A DNA stretch of 64,000 nt, from positions 62,001-126,000 of the forward strand of contig JAWKTZ010000006.1 of assembly GCA_041398845.1 (NCBI GenBank). The letters are read 5' to 3'. The position numbers were made by a program, and so were the translations under genes. Shown here one piece after another: positions 46,826-55,261 of the stretch. The notes under the pieces are model-generated. The model saw only the letters and a list, made by a program, of their open reading frames with translations. It made no database searches and had not been told where the DNA came from. This DNA comes from Fuerstiella sp041398845. Lineage in GTDB: Bacteria > Planctomycetota > Planctomycetia > Planctomycetales > Planctomycetaceae. How positions within the stretch are numbered: position 1 is the first letter of the stretch; each line of letters starts with the position of its first letter.

Positions 46826-47688
46826 CAGTTCACCTCCTGAGGAAGATTCACATAACGGGTTTTGGGATGAGTTCCCATATGTTCCTTCAGCACACTGGTC
46901 GGAATCGACGCGATGCGTTTGCTGATTTCGCTTTCAGGATCATCCAGTCGGCCAAACACACGAGCTCCCACCGGACAGGCTTCCACACAGGCCGGCTGTT
47001 CGTCACGCTGGATCCGATGGTAGCACCATGTGCATTTGTCCGCGTTGCCCGTGTCAGGATTGATGAAGCGAACTCCATAAGGACACGCCTGAACGCAATA
47101 GGCGCAGCCGATGCAGCGATCCGGATCGACCAGCTCAATCCCTTCCGGCGATGTGAACGCCGCATGCACCGGACACACCTGGTTGCAGGGAGCATCATCA
47201 CACTGATTGCACAGCTTGGGGGCAAAATAAGCTCGTTCAACAAGTTCCGGATTAATGACGGGAACGTCGGAATTCGCGTAACCCGTTTCCGGCACCAGAT
47301 CAACCTGCACTCGACCATCTTTGAAATGAACGAAGCGTTCGACCCATGTGCGAGCGTAACCTTCGGGAACATTGTTTTCGACGCGGCACGCTGTCAGACA
47401 CTTGCCGGTGCCGACACATTTTTCCGTATCAACCAGGAAGCCAAACAATGCTTCAGGCTTCTCGGGAACCGCTTTGCCTGCGGCATTCGTAATGCTTTCC
47501 GCCGAGCTGTCAGCAGGCACCGGCAGCATGGTCAGAGTGAACGAGCCGAAAACCACGGTGGTCGCTCGTTTCAGAAATTCGCGACGCGAATCTTCAGACG
47601 GAGCACACCCGCCGCAGCCATGGCCTTCACCGCAACCGCCCGAACCACATTGACTGTCTGAGTTGTTGAGAATGTTGAGCAGGTTCAT
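46825..47688 (-). CDS. Tat-exported 4Fe-4S ferredoxin subunit (NrfC/HybA-like)
   Basis: Starting at the ATG 47686-47688, the 287-residue protein has a Cys/Gly-rich lead (QCGSGGCGEGHGCGGCAP, residues 13-30) ahead of the twin-arginine signal SRREFLKRATTVVFGSF. It then has iron-sulfur motifs CVGTGKCLTACRVEN (first motif, with Thr where a second Cys is usual), CNQCDDAPCNQVCPVHA, CIGCAYCVQACPYGV, and a last group (CTWCYHRIQ then CVEACPVGA). It should carry up to four clusters in the periplasm and connect the multiheme cytochrome with NrfD. The cytochrome gene ends 41 bases before it. Confidence 0.9.
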   Translation of the reverse strand: MNLLNILNNSDSQCGSGGCGEGHGCGGCAPSEDSRREFLKRATTVVFGSFTLTMLPVPADSSAESITNAAGKAVPEKPEALFGFLVDTEKCVGTGKCLTACRVENNVPEGYARTWVERFVHFKDGRVQVDLVPETGYANSDVPVINPELVERAYFAPKLCNQCDDAPCNQVCPVHAAFTSPEGIELVDPDRCIGCAYCVQACPYGVRFINPDTGNADKCTWCYHRIQRDEQPACVEACPVGARVFGRLDDPESEISKRIASIPTSVLKEHMGTHPKTRYVNLPQEVN

Positions 47689-47729
47689 GGTGATTTTTTT
47701 CCGGAAGAAAATTCGGATGTGGTCGTTGT

Positions 47730-48536
47730 CTAAATCCCGGGACTGTGTCCTGTATGGCATTCAAAACACACGTTCTTTCCGCTGACTTCTTCGGCTCCCT
47801 GTTCTTCCAGATGTTCGGCCACGTTGATGCTGCGGAAACTTTCCGGCATGCCAACCACCTTTGTGTGGCATGACAAACAGGTGGCTCGATCCTGAGTCAC
47901 AAACAGGTCCAGCTTTGTATGAAAGTCGCCGTCCCATTCTGCAGCCGGAGGAATCTCAAAGCCGGGCGTCGTTTCCGCTTTGGCAGCGGCGGCCATGTGT
48001 TCGTGTCCGTTGCCGTGACAGTGCGTGCAGGCAACGGCCGCATGAGGTGACTCGGCACGTTCTTCCTGCACTTCGCCATGACACTTCAGACACGTGGCAT
48101 CCGACGTTAGGGTACTGGGATGATTGGCGATCTGCTGTAACGCCGCCGCTCGATAGGGGCCTCGTTCACCGAAGGCTTCGGGAATCATCAGACTGCGAAC
48201 AAAGAAGGCAGCTCCGCCACCGACCGTGATCAGCAGCACGAGCACTCGCACATGGCGAGCATCCCGCGAAAACAGCAGCCGAGCATTCACAGCGACGGAC
48301 GTGGTCTGTGATTCCCGTCGCGGCACCGTGCTGACGCTCGCGGCCTGAGGTGCGAGCGAGGCAACGGGTGGATTGATCTGCCGCGCCGTTGGAGAAGCTG
48401 GCACCGCCGGTTCCGAAGTTGCAGATACGGCCGACCGAAGCGGCCCCTGAGCCGTCACGTCGATGAAGACGAGCACAAACAGGACGCCTGCGACCAGCAC
48501 GGCCAGCGTCAGGGCAAAAACAACAACGACTAACAT
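47730..48536 (-). CDS. Membrane-anchored tetraheme c-type cytochrome
   Basis: A strong GGAGGATT ribosome site precedes the ATG. The 268-residue protein has two membrane segments (residues ~2-27 and ~95-115) separated by a 65-residue Pro/Ala/Ser-rich linker. The C-terminal half contains four CxxCH heme motifs: CLKCH 149-153, CTHCH 170-174, CLSCH 220-224 and CFECH 257-261. Conserved His residues between them (HGNGHEH, FHTKLD, EHLEEQG) could be distal ligands. It is first in a three-gene unit with the ferredoxin and NrfD and probably passes electrons to or from an external partner. Confidence 0.9.
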   Translation of the reverse strand: MLVVVVFALTLAVLVAGVLFVLVFIDVTAQGPLRSAVSATSEPAVPASPTARQINPPVASLAPQAASVSTVPRRESQTTSVAVNARLLFSRDARHVRVLVLLITVGGGAAFFVRSLMIPEAFGERGPYRAAALQQIANHPSTLTSDATCLKCHGEVQEERAESPHAAVACTHCHGNGHEHMAAAAKAETTPGFEIPPAAEWDGDFHTKLDLFVTQDRATCLSCHTKVVGMPESFRSINVAEHLEEQGAEEVSGKNVCFECHTGHSPGI

Positions 48537-49207
48537 TTTCGAATCCTCCGCAGGTGGGACGACCGCGTAAAAGGAGGGAAGAACGCGGTGGAGGCAGGTG
48601 TGTCAGGCAGGGTAGCCCACAGATTTTACTCCACAATGACGATAATGCCATATACAGATATGCATGTCCAGAATATTCCAACAAATGAGTTCAAGGACAT
48701 GGCCCAGCGCCGTGAAGAAAGCTCCGGTGGAAAATACAGTTCGTTGAACCCGTTTAACCCGACCCGCAGAGCCCGCAGGGGAGGCGATATCAGTCGACAG
48801 AATACCTCGCCTGCGTCTGAGGGTTAATAAACGAAGTAAAACTCTTCACGGCGTTGGGCATGGCCCGTGTTTCAATGGGCGTGGCCGACCGTGAGAACAC
48901 GCAGGTCGGAACCTCCGAGCCGCTTCCGTCGGTGGCATTGCCAAAGAGTTTAGATAATGGCGACAATGGCGATTACCACCTTTAGAGGCTATCTGAAAAA
49001 GGGGTCTGACCCTCTCCGGGCAGCCGTTCTTATTGCGATTTTGCTGCCCTCCAAAGGGTCAGACCCCTTTTTCAGATAGCCTCTAGTAGTAACTCAATGC
49101 TACATCACTCCGCGAATGACGAATGCGTGACGCAGAACTGCGGTGAGTCAGCAGGCTGCGTTCCGAAATGAATCACAGAATCGGCGGCTTTTCGAGCGCT
49201 GTGGTGG
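48537..49207. other. Intergenic region between feoB end and cytochrome operon start
   Basis: About 670 bases. It holds the cytochrome-unit promoter, repeat element C (48983-49085), and an AT-rich stretch with the perfect short dyad CATATACAGATATG (48649-48662). An 79-residue open frame on the + strand at 48588 has no domain and looks accidental. Confidence 0.5.
48983..49085. repeat. Palindromic element C (GGGGTCTGACCC family)
   Basis: This is the best-preserved copy, 103 bases. The outer 31 bases of both arms are perfect reverse complements, beginning TAGAGGCTATCTG at the left and ending with its complement, CAGATAGCCTCTA. The centre is asymmetric: CTCCGGGCAGCCG on the left and TTGCTGCCCTCCAA on the right. 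It lies about 120 bases beyond the feoB stop on the side feoB is transcribed toward. Confidence 0.9.
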
Positions 49208-51400
49208 TCACCCCAACCCGATGGCGCAGCCTGTCTGGTACATTGCCAGGGCGGCGACATAGGCCATCACGGTCATATACGCCAACTGAAACGCGGCCCA
49301 TTTCCATGAACCGGTTTCGCGTCGGGTGACCGCCTGAGTTGGCAGGCACTGCATCGCAAGGACAAAGAAGACCAGCAGGCTGAGCCCGGTTGCGGTGGTG
49401 AACACGGGTGTGCCATCGTCTCGTTTCTGACGTCGCAATGTTTCGACCAGCGTCGCTTCATCGTCTGCCCCTTTTTCTCCGAGGCCGTACACGATGGCGA
49501 GCGTCGACACGACGACTTCGCGAGCGGCAAAGGATGTCATAACTCCGACGTTGATCTTCCAGTCAAAACCCAGTGGAGCAAACACCGGCTCGACCAGCCG
49601 CCCCGCTCGACCAACGAACGAATACCCCAGGGCCTGTTGAGCTCGCAGCCGCTCGATTTCTTCGTGAAGTTCAGCGGCCTTCAGAGAATTGGTCTCAACC
49701 GCCTGCAGTTCGACCAGTTTCGTTTCGGCTCGCGCTGTCAGCGCGGTGTCCGCCGGAAGTTTGGGATATGTGGCCAGTGCCCACAGGATGACAGAAATCA
49801 TCAGAATCACTGTTCCGGCCTGGCGAATGAACCCAACGCCTCGTTCAATCACCGTCGTCAGTGCATTGCGCAGACCGGGCAGGCGGTAGGACGGAAGTTC
49901 AATCACCAGAGGAATCGCTTCGCCCTTCAGAATGGTCTTCTTCAGACACCATGCGGAAAATAAAGCCGCTCCGATTCCCAGCAGGTAGGCTCCGACGAAA
50001 ACCATCGCTGCGGTCATCGGAGATTCGCTGAACAATAATGCAGTAATCATTGCGTACACGGGCAATCGAGCCGAGCAGGTCAGCAGTGGCAGCACCAGAA
50101 TGGTGACCAGTCGATCTCGCCAGTTTTCGATGACTCGAGCTGCCATGATGCCGGGGATCGCACACGCGTGAGCCGAAAGCATGGGCACAAAGGCCTTGCC
50201 GGGCAGCCCCACAAATCTCATGAGACGTTCCATGACAAAGGCTGCTCGAGCCATATAACCACTGTCTTCGAGCAACGAGATCAGGAAGAACAGAATGCAG
50301 ATCTGAGGCAGAAAAATGACAACTCCGCCCACGCCGGCAATCAACCCGTCAACCACCAGACTCCGAAAGTCCTCCAGTGGCAGCAGCCCGACCAGTGTCG
50401 ACACACCAGCCGCCACCGCCGTGCTGATACGTGTCCAGTGGACTTTTGCGAGGGCATAGCAGCCAACAAAGGTGAGCCATGACAGCACGGCCGCCAAAGG
50501 AAACCACAGAGCAGGATGGACCGGACCGTCGGGAATGATGTCGTTAGCTGCGTCGCCCAGCGTGGCAAAGGCTCCATCCACCAGATCCATCGGCACGCTG
50601 GCCAGTGAAAAGATCAGATAGAAGACTCCCAGCATCAATGCCAGAAAGGCGACCACGCCCAGCAGCGGATGAGTCAGCACGCGATCGATCGCCGCCGTCC
50701 TTTTCCCAAGGTGATCGGGGGACGTGACGGTTCTGCCCGAAACCTGTTCGGCCCAGTCGTAGCGAGCGGCAAAGGTGCAGCCCGTGCAGCCCAGAGTACA
50801 CGACGGATGCGATGCGGGCGGAGTCTGAGATGACGTGTCCAGGAGTTCCTTCAGCGCGGTCCGAAACTCCGTGAATCCCGACCCCTTCTTCGAACTTACG
50901 GCGACCACAGGGCACCGCAGTTCCTCTTTCAGTCGCTCGACTTCGATTCTGATGTCGGCTTTCTGAGCGGCATCAAACAGATTCAGGACAACCAGAGTCG
51001 GAAGCTGCAGCTCCAGAATTTCACTCGCCAGAAACAAATTGCGTTTCAGGTTGGTGGCGTCCAGCACCAGCACAACCGCGTCCGGCACGGCTTCGTAGGC
51101 GTGTTCCCCTTCCAGGATGGACTTCGCGACGCGTTCTTCCGGACTGGAGGCATGCAGACTGTAGAGGCCTGGCAGATCCAGAATCTCCACCGGGCTGCCA
51201 TTCAGAGTCATCGGTCCTTTGCGAAGATCGACCGTGATGCCGGGATAATTGGCAGTCCTGGCTCGCAAACCTGTCAGGCGGTTGAAAAATGTCGTTTTGC
51301 CTGTGTTGGGATTGCCCACAAGGGCAATTCGGGCCACCGCAGGCACGGCTGGTGCCGACGAATCCAGAATGCTGAGCTTCGGAATGGCCTCACTAGACAT
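49208..51400 (-). CDS. feoB: Ferrous iron transporter FeoB
   Basis: Starting at the ATG 51398-51400 (MSSEAIPKLS), the protein is 730 residues. The cytoplasmic G domain has G1 GNPNTGKTT, G3 DLPGLYSL and G4 NLFD, and the membrane part carries the FeoB gate regions (for example FLPQICILFFLISLLEDSGY and VMERLMRFVGLPGKAF). It takes Fe(II) into the cytoplasm under GTP control. A Cys-rich segment (SCTLGCTGCTF) sits between the G domain and the first helix. It overlaps feoA by 8 bases. An iron-responsive operator lies upstream of feoA. Confidence 0.97.
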   Translation of the reverse strand: MSSEAIPKLSILDSSAPAVPAVARIALVGNPNTGKTTFFNRLTGLRARTANYPGITVDLRKGPMTLNGSPVEILDLPGLYSLHASSPEERVAKSILEGEHAYEAVPDAVVLVLDATNLKRNLFLASEILELQLPTLVVLNLFDAAQKADIRIEVERLKEELRCPVVAVSSKKGSGFTEFRTALKELLDTSSQTPPASHPSCTLGCTGCTFAARYDWAEQVSGRTVTSPDHLGKRTAAIDRVLTHPLLGVVAFLALMLGVFYLIFSLASVPMDLVDGAFATLGDAANDIIPDGPVHPALWFPLAAVLSWLTFVGCYALAKVHWTRISTAVAAGVSTLVGLLPLEDFRSLVVDGLIAGVGGVVIFLPQICILFFLISLLEDSGYMARAAFVMERLMRFVGLPGKAFVPMLSAHACAIPGIMAARVIENWRDRLVTILVLPLLTCSARLPVYAMITALLFSESPMTAAMVFVGAYLLGIGAALFSAWCLKKTILKGEAIPLVIELPSYRLPGLRNALTTVIERGVGFIRQAGTVILMISVILWALATYPKLPADTALTARAETKLVELQAVETNSLKAAELHEEIERLRAQQALGYSFVGRAGRLVEPVFAPLGFDWKINVGVMTSFAAREVVVSTLAIVYGLGEKGADDEATLVETLRRQKRDDGTPVFTTATGLSLLVFFVLAMQCLPTQAVTRRETGSWKWAAFQLAYMTVMAYVAALAMYQTGCAIGLG

Positions 51401-51725
51401 GACCGACCGCTTCAGCCTCGTTGAAGCGGCTGGCAGCACTCATCGGAGAAGCAACCTCAAATCCCGCAGCGGGTGGTACGATTTCCCGGACGGTCCGAGC
51501 GTCTTCGGCTTGAACCAGAACACAGCGAGCCAATCGCCGGGACACGCCAATTCTCGCCCCCACAACTCGCAAGACCATTGGATCGCCCGGCTGAAGAACC
51601 TCGACGCTGCGGCCCTGACAGACTCCCAGTCGCTTGAGCTGAATGGCAGCGTCGGAATCGCAGCATATGTCCAGACAGTAAAATCGTCCCGGGCTGGTAA
51701 CATCAGACAGGCGAGTATTCATCAT
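51393..51725 (-). CDS. feoA: FeoA-domain protein
   Basis: The ATG at 51723-51725 (or the next one at 51722) gives a 110-residue protein with the SH3-like FeoA fold: GRFYCLDICCDSDAAIQLKR, GVCQGRSVEVLQPGDPMVLR, and VVGARIGVSRRLARCVLV. The open frame continues upstream to 51914, but the promoter and dyad at 51812-51858 make the later start more likely. FeoA assists FeoB. The 8-base overlap with feoB shows tight coupling. It has a C-terminal extension of ~35 residues beyond the usual domain. Confidence 0.9.
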   Translation of the reverse strand: MMNTRLSDVTSPGRFYCLDICCDSDAAIQLKRLGVCQGRSVEVLQPGDPMVLRVVGARIGVSRRLARCVLVQAEDARTVREIVPPAAGFEVASPMSAASRFNEAEAVGHV

Positions 51726-51811
51726 GACAGCGTGAACCGATGAAAGACGGTAATTTTCAGGCAGGATGTGGCGAATGTCGGCAGGAAGTGACTGACTCAA
51801 CCCACCTCGAA

Positions 51812-51826
51812 TGAGACTGAGTCTCA
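51812..51826 (-). promoter_or_regulatory. Fur-like operator (perfect 7-1-7 dyad)
   Basis: TGAGACTGAGTCTCA is a perfect 15-base palindrome with 7-1-7 spacing, the geometry of Fur boxes (compare TGATAATNATTATCA). It lies about 87 bases upstream of the feoA start and just downstream of a -10 hexamer, so a bound repressor would block initiation. Confidence 0.6.
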
Positions 51827-51830
51827 GTGT

Positions 51831-51858
51831 ATGATATCGACTGCTGCACAGAATGCAA
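51831..51858 (-). promoter_or_regulatory. Likely feoAB promoter
   Basis: On the minus strand a -35 TTGCAT (51853-51858) and a -10 TATCAT (51831-51836) are 16 bases apart. The Fur-like dyad starts 4 bases after the -10. The spacing and position fit a sigma-70-type promoter; exact start not shown. Confidence 0.5.
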
Positions 51859-52052
51859 TCGACTGTTTGGTTGGGAATCAAAATCGCGGGCACTGGTTGC
51901 GAAAAATGAGACACCTGCCGAGCTCATTTCAGTCGGATGCATGGTTTTGCAGGCCGGTGGCGTTGCAGGCAGCGTTTAGTTTGCTGTAGTACGCAGCAAA
52001 ACAGGGAGATTCTCTCACGAAGTTAGTAGTCCGGGATCGTCGGTACCAAAAT

Positions 52053-53324
52053 ATGGAACGCATTTTTGTCTCAGGAATTGGGTTTGCCACATGTCTGGGA
52101 AATGACCGGGAAACCGTCTGGAATAACCTGCTGGATGGCGTGTGCGGCCTTGACACACTCAAGGTTCACGACACCACAGACCTGCCGGTCACAATCGGCG
52201 GCGAAATCCGCGACTACGATCATTCTCGCATCAATGTGAACGATCTGGTGTCCACGAAGAAGATGGACCGTGCCAGCCAGTTTGCCGTTCTGGCCGCCCA
52301 CGAAGCTCTGGAAGATGCCGGATTGCCCACCACTGACATCGGTGAACGCGCTGCTGTGATTCTGGGAGCCGGCCTGGCAGGACTTGAAACCTACGAAACT
52401 CAGATGGAACGCCTGCTGACTCGAGGACCTTCGCGAGTCAGTCCGTTCACGATCCCGATGCTGATGCCGAATGCTCCGCCGGGCAACATCAGCCTGGCCT
52501 TTGGCATCCGCGGCACGGCCTACACCACCAGCAGCGCGTGTTCGTCATCCGGTCACGCAATGATTGATTCGATCGACTACCTCAGAAACGGCAAAGCCGA
52601 CTTTGTCGTCACCGGAGGTACCGAAGCATCGCTGACACGACTGGGCATTGCGTCCTTTGCCAACATGAAGGCCATGTGCCGCGATCGCAATGATGACCCG
52701 AAAAGGTCAATGCGCCCGTTTGACGAGGACCGTTCGGGATTCATTATGGCCGAAGGGGCTTCAGTCCTGATTTTCGAAACGGAATCGCATCTTCGCAACC
52801 GTGGCGGTAAGGCGTGGGCGGAAGTGTTGAGTGGAGCGTCGACCAGCGACTCCTTCCATCTGGTTCAGCCCGACCCCGATGGACGTCAGGCGACGGTCGC
52901 CATTCGCCAGGCCATCGAAGAAGCAGGCCTGAATCCGGCCGATATCGCCGATGAGACGTATGTGAGTGCCCATGGCACCAGCACAAAATTCAACGACCGC
53001 ATGGAAACTGTCGCACTGAAACAGATCTTTGGAGCCGACGCGGCAAAGCTGCAGATCAGTTCCATCAAGAGCATGCTGGGGCATATGATCGGAGCCGCCT
53101 GTGCTGTTGAAATGTCCGCCTGTTGCCTGGGGCTGACTCACGGCCTCCTGCCACCGACAATCAACTATGACACGCCTGATCCGGAATGCGACCTGAACTA
53201 CATCCCCAACAAAGCCATTCAGAAGAACGTAAAATACGCCATCAACAACAGCTTCGGTTTCGGTGGCCACAACGTCTCGCTGGTGGCCCGGAAAGTCGAA
53301 GACTCTGACCTGGCCCGAACCTGA
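52053..53324 (+). CDS. Beta-ketoacyl-ACP synthase (FabF/KAS II type)
   Basis: The 423-residue protein has the full KAS triad: Cys163 (SACSSSGHAM), His307 (AHGTSTKFND) and His344 (LGHMIGAAC), plus Lys339. The ending NNSFGFGGHNVSLV is typical. It condenses malonyl-ACP with an acyl chain in fatty-acid or polyketide-like synthesis. As there is no other fab gene beside it, a special-purpose synthase is possible. The neighbourhood contains other lipid genes (54224-56037). A GC hairpin overlaps its stop codon. Confidence 0.92.
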   Translation: MERIFVSGIGFATCLGNDRETVWNNLLDGVCGLDTLKVHDTTDLPVTIGGEIRDYDHSRINVNDLVSTKKMDRASQFAVLAAHEALEDAGLPTTDIGERAAVILGAGLAGLETYETQMERLLTRGPSRVSPFTIPMLMPNAPPGNISLAFGIRGTAYTTSSACSSSGHAMIDSIDYLRNGKADFVVTGGTEASLTRLGIASFANMKAMCRDRNDDPKRSMRPFDEDRSGFIMAEGASVLIFETESHLRNRGGKAWAEVLSGASTSDSFHLVQPDPDGRQATVAIRQAIEEAGLNPADIADETYVSAHGTSTKFNDRMETVALKQIFGADAAKLQISSIKSMLGHMIGAACAVEMSACCLGLTHGLLPPTINYDTPDPECDLNYIPNKAIQKNVKYAINNSFGFGGHNVSLVARKVEDSDLART

Positions 53325-53335
53325 TGCTCGGGCCA
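53311..53335 (+). terminator. GC-rich hairpin over the ketoacyl synthase stop codon
   Basis: TGGCCCGA (53311-53318) pairs perfectly with TCGGGCCA (53328-53335) around a 9-base loop containing the stop. A second weaker dyad (GAACCGATCAT at 53340-53350 with ATGATCGCGGTTC at 53388-53400) lies beyond, between two convergent genes. No U-run is present. Confidence 0.45.
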
Positions 53336-53399
53336 CCGTGAACCGATCATCATCAGCTCAGGTTCATGTGATCGGAGCTGCTTCGGCATGATCGCGGTT

Positions 53400-53900
53400 C
53401 TATGATCCCAAAGCGGAATGAGCTTCGTTCAGGTGAGCCATGTCCAGCAGGTTGGCGGCGTCTTCGCTGTCGAGATCGCAGTCCAGTTCGCCCGTGAACT
53501 CACGCTTGTGATATTCCACCTGCTGCGTTGGAGTATGATTGCGGACCGCTTCGTCATTCAGCAGAAACGTGCCGTTCGGAGCCTGATGAAAGAACATCCG
53601 AAACCACAACATCTGCTCGACGTTTGGCTGAGGCGAATGCAGAATGATGTGAATTCCCTGCTCGTACCATTCGTATAACATGCCGAAAAAGCCGCTGGGA
53701 ATGTACTTCACCGATTCCAGATTGACTCCGATCGAAGAATACGATTCCTTCTGGATCAGTTCCGTCAGCACTTCGCGCAGGAGAGCCAGGTCGGCGCCGT
53801 CCCAGATTTCGATATGTTCGAGACCGACCGTGGCCGTCTGGCCTTCGATTTGAATACTCAGACGCTGTCGCTTCTTCAGGTTCATCATCAGTGAATTCAT
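53400..53900 (-). CDS. STAS-like domain protein
   Basis: With a start at the ATG 53898-53900 the product is 166 residues. About residues 15-110 read like a STAS/anti-anti-sigma fold: LSIQIEGQTATVGLEHIEIW, SIGVNLESVKYIPSGFFGML, YEQGIHIILHSPQPNVEQML. The usual phosphorylated Ser is in the SGFFGML position. An acidic tail follows (GELDCDLDSEDAANLLDMAH). It could regulate a partner by binding or give a scaffold role. The frame continues further upstream but that part reads as non-coding. It converges with the ketoacyl synthase. Confidence 0.5.
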   Translation of the reverse strand: MNSLMMNLKKRQRLSIQIEGQTATVGLEHIEIWDGADLALLREVLTELIQKESYSSIGVNLESVKYIPSGFFGMLYEWYEQGIHIILHSPQPNVEQMLWFRMFFHQAPNGTFLLNDEAVRNHTPTQQVEYHKREFTGELDCDLDSEDAANLLDMAHLNEAHSALGS

Positions 53901-54223
53901 CCTGGTGAGGTGTCTCGCGGCTTCAATGCTTCGAGGGGGAGACCTCTCACAAAACGCAAAGGGTGAACCGGAATAAGACGGATTGGGTGCGGGTTTTCCA
54001 ACACGGCTGTAAGCTGTTTCTGTGAAACACGTTACGAATGAACAGAAAATTCGTCGGCGACGATCGGCAACAGGGCTCGTGTTGCCGATCGTCAACAATG
54101 CGGCGCAGAATGTTGCACTACGGAATCATTTCGCAACGCTTTGGTTCACTGGTCAAACTCCAATCTGCGTCTACAACCCGCGAACGGTCCGTCGTTCTGA
54201 GTTACCGCGTGGTGCCTGCGTTG
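53901..54223. other. Divergent region between the STAS-like and CFAS-like genes
   Basis: About 320 bases. Open frames from both flanking genes extend into it and overlap each other, but their composition is not protein-like. I see no clear promoter hexamers. Confidence 0.4.
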
Positions 54224-55261
54224 ATGTCTGCATTTCTGATTCAATGTGCTGAAGCGGCATGGTTGCCGGACGCTGCCATCCGTCTTGGAATGCGTCGTCT
54301 GATCAGCCAGCGGCTGCGGCAGATCTGTTCGGGTAACGACCAACAGCGAGCCGCAGACTTTCTGAGACTGGTGGACGAATTGTCGAGCGGCCCGATCGCT
54401 CGTCAAACAGACAAAGCCAATCAGCAACACTATGAAGTGCCCACGGAATTCTTTCGCCTGTCGCTGGGAAAGCACCTGAAATACAGTTGCTGCTACTGGG
54501 AGCCCGACACTGTCGAACTGGATGATGCGGAACAGAACGCTCTGGAACGCACGTGCCACAACGCTGATCTGCACGACGGTCAGCACATCCTGGAACTCGG
54601 CTGTGGCTGGGGGTCGCTCAGCCTGTGGATGGCCGAACACTATCCCAACAGCCGAATTCTGGCTGTGTCGAATTCGTCGTCACAGAAGGCGTTCATCGAC
54701 CGGCAGGCACGGGATCGAAACCTTTCGAACCTGACCGTGCAGACGTGTGACGTCAACAGCTTTGATCCCGCTTTCATGCTTGACCGAGTCGTCTCCGTTG
54801 AGATGTTTGAACACATTCGCAATCATCGTCTGATGATGAATCGTATTGCAGACTGGTTGCGACCTGATGGTCGGTTGTTTGTGCATATCTTCTGCCACAG
54901 ACAGACGCCATATCTGTTTGAAGACGAAGGCAGCACAAGCTGGATGGCTCAGCAGTTCTTCTCCGGAGGTATGATGCCCAGTGCCGATCTGCTGATACGG
55001 TGTCAGGATCGCCTTGTTGCGGAACTGCAGACCACATGGAATGGTCGACATTATAAAAAGACAGCCAATGCCTGGCTGGCTCGGATGGACCAGCGGCCGG
55101 ACGCAATTGCAGGCTGCTTTCGAACCGCCTGCTCCGCCAACTGGAAGCTCCAGCGACAGCGCTGGCGCATGTTTTATATGGCCTGCGCCGAACTGTTTGG
55201 CTTTGATGATGGTCAACAGTGGTTTGTGTCGCACTATCGCTTTCGCAAAGCGCAGCCATGA
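54224..55261 (+). CDS. Cyclopropane-fatty-acyl-phospholipid synthase-like methyltransferase
   Basis: The ATG at 54224 gives a 345-residue protein beginning MSAFLIQCAEAAWLPDAAIR, typical for this subfamily; the frame extends to 54038 without support. SAM-binding motif I is LELGCGWGSLSLW (about residues 123-135), then HYEVPTEFFRLSLG and YSCCYWEPDTVELDDAEQNA upstream, and VVSVEMFEHIRNHRLMM downstream. Members methylate or methylenate unsaturated fatty-acid chains on phospholipids. It is coupled to the DUF1295 gene by a 4-base overlap, a pair seen in modified-fatty-acid clusters. Confidence 0.88.
   Translation: MSAFLIQCAEAAWLPDAAIRLGMRRLISQRLRQICSGNDQQRAADFLRLVDELSSGPIARQTDKANQQHYEVPTEFFRLSLGKHLKYSCCYWEPDTVELDDAEQNALERTCHNADLHDGQHILELGCGWGSLSLWMAEHYPNSRILAVSNSSSQKAFIDRQARDRNLSNLTVQTCDVNSFDPAFMLDRVVSVEMFEHIRNHRLMMNRIADWLRPDGRLFVHIFCHRQTPYLFEDEGSTSWMAQQFFSGGMMPSADLLIRCQDRLVAELQTTWNGRHYKKTANAWLARMDQRPDAIAGCFRTACSANWKLQRQRWRMFYMACAELFGFDDGQQWFVSHYRFRKAQP

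Noticed and set aside
48649..48662. CATATACAGATATG dyad near the cytochrome operon as an FNR/CRP site
   Set aside because: Arms are only 5 bases and do not match TTGAT-N4-ATCAA or TGTGA-N6-TCACA; noted only as an AT-rich dyad.
48588..48827. 79-residue + strand open frame in the cytochrome/feoB gap
   Set aside because: No recognisable motif and the surrounding sequence behaves as regulatory/intergenic.
51726..51914. Longer FeoA reading frame
   Set aside because: It would place the coding sequence over the promoter and Fur-like dyad.
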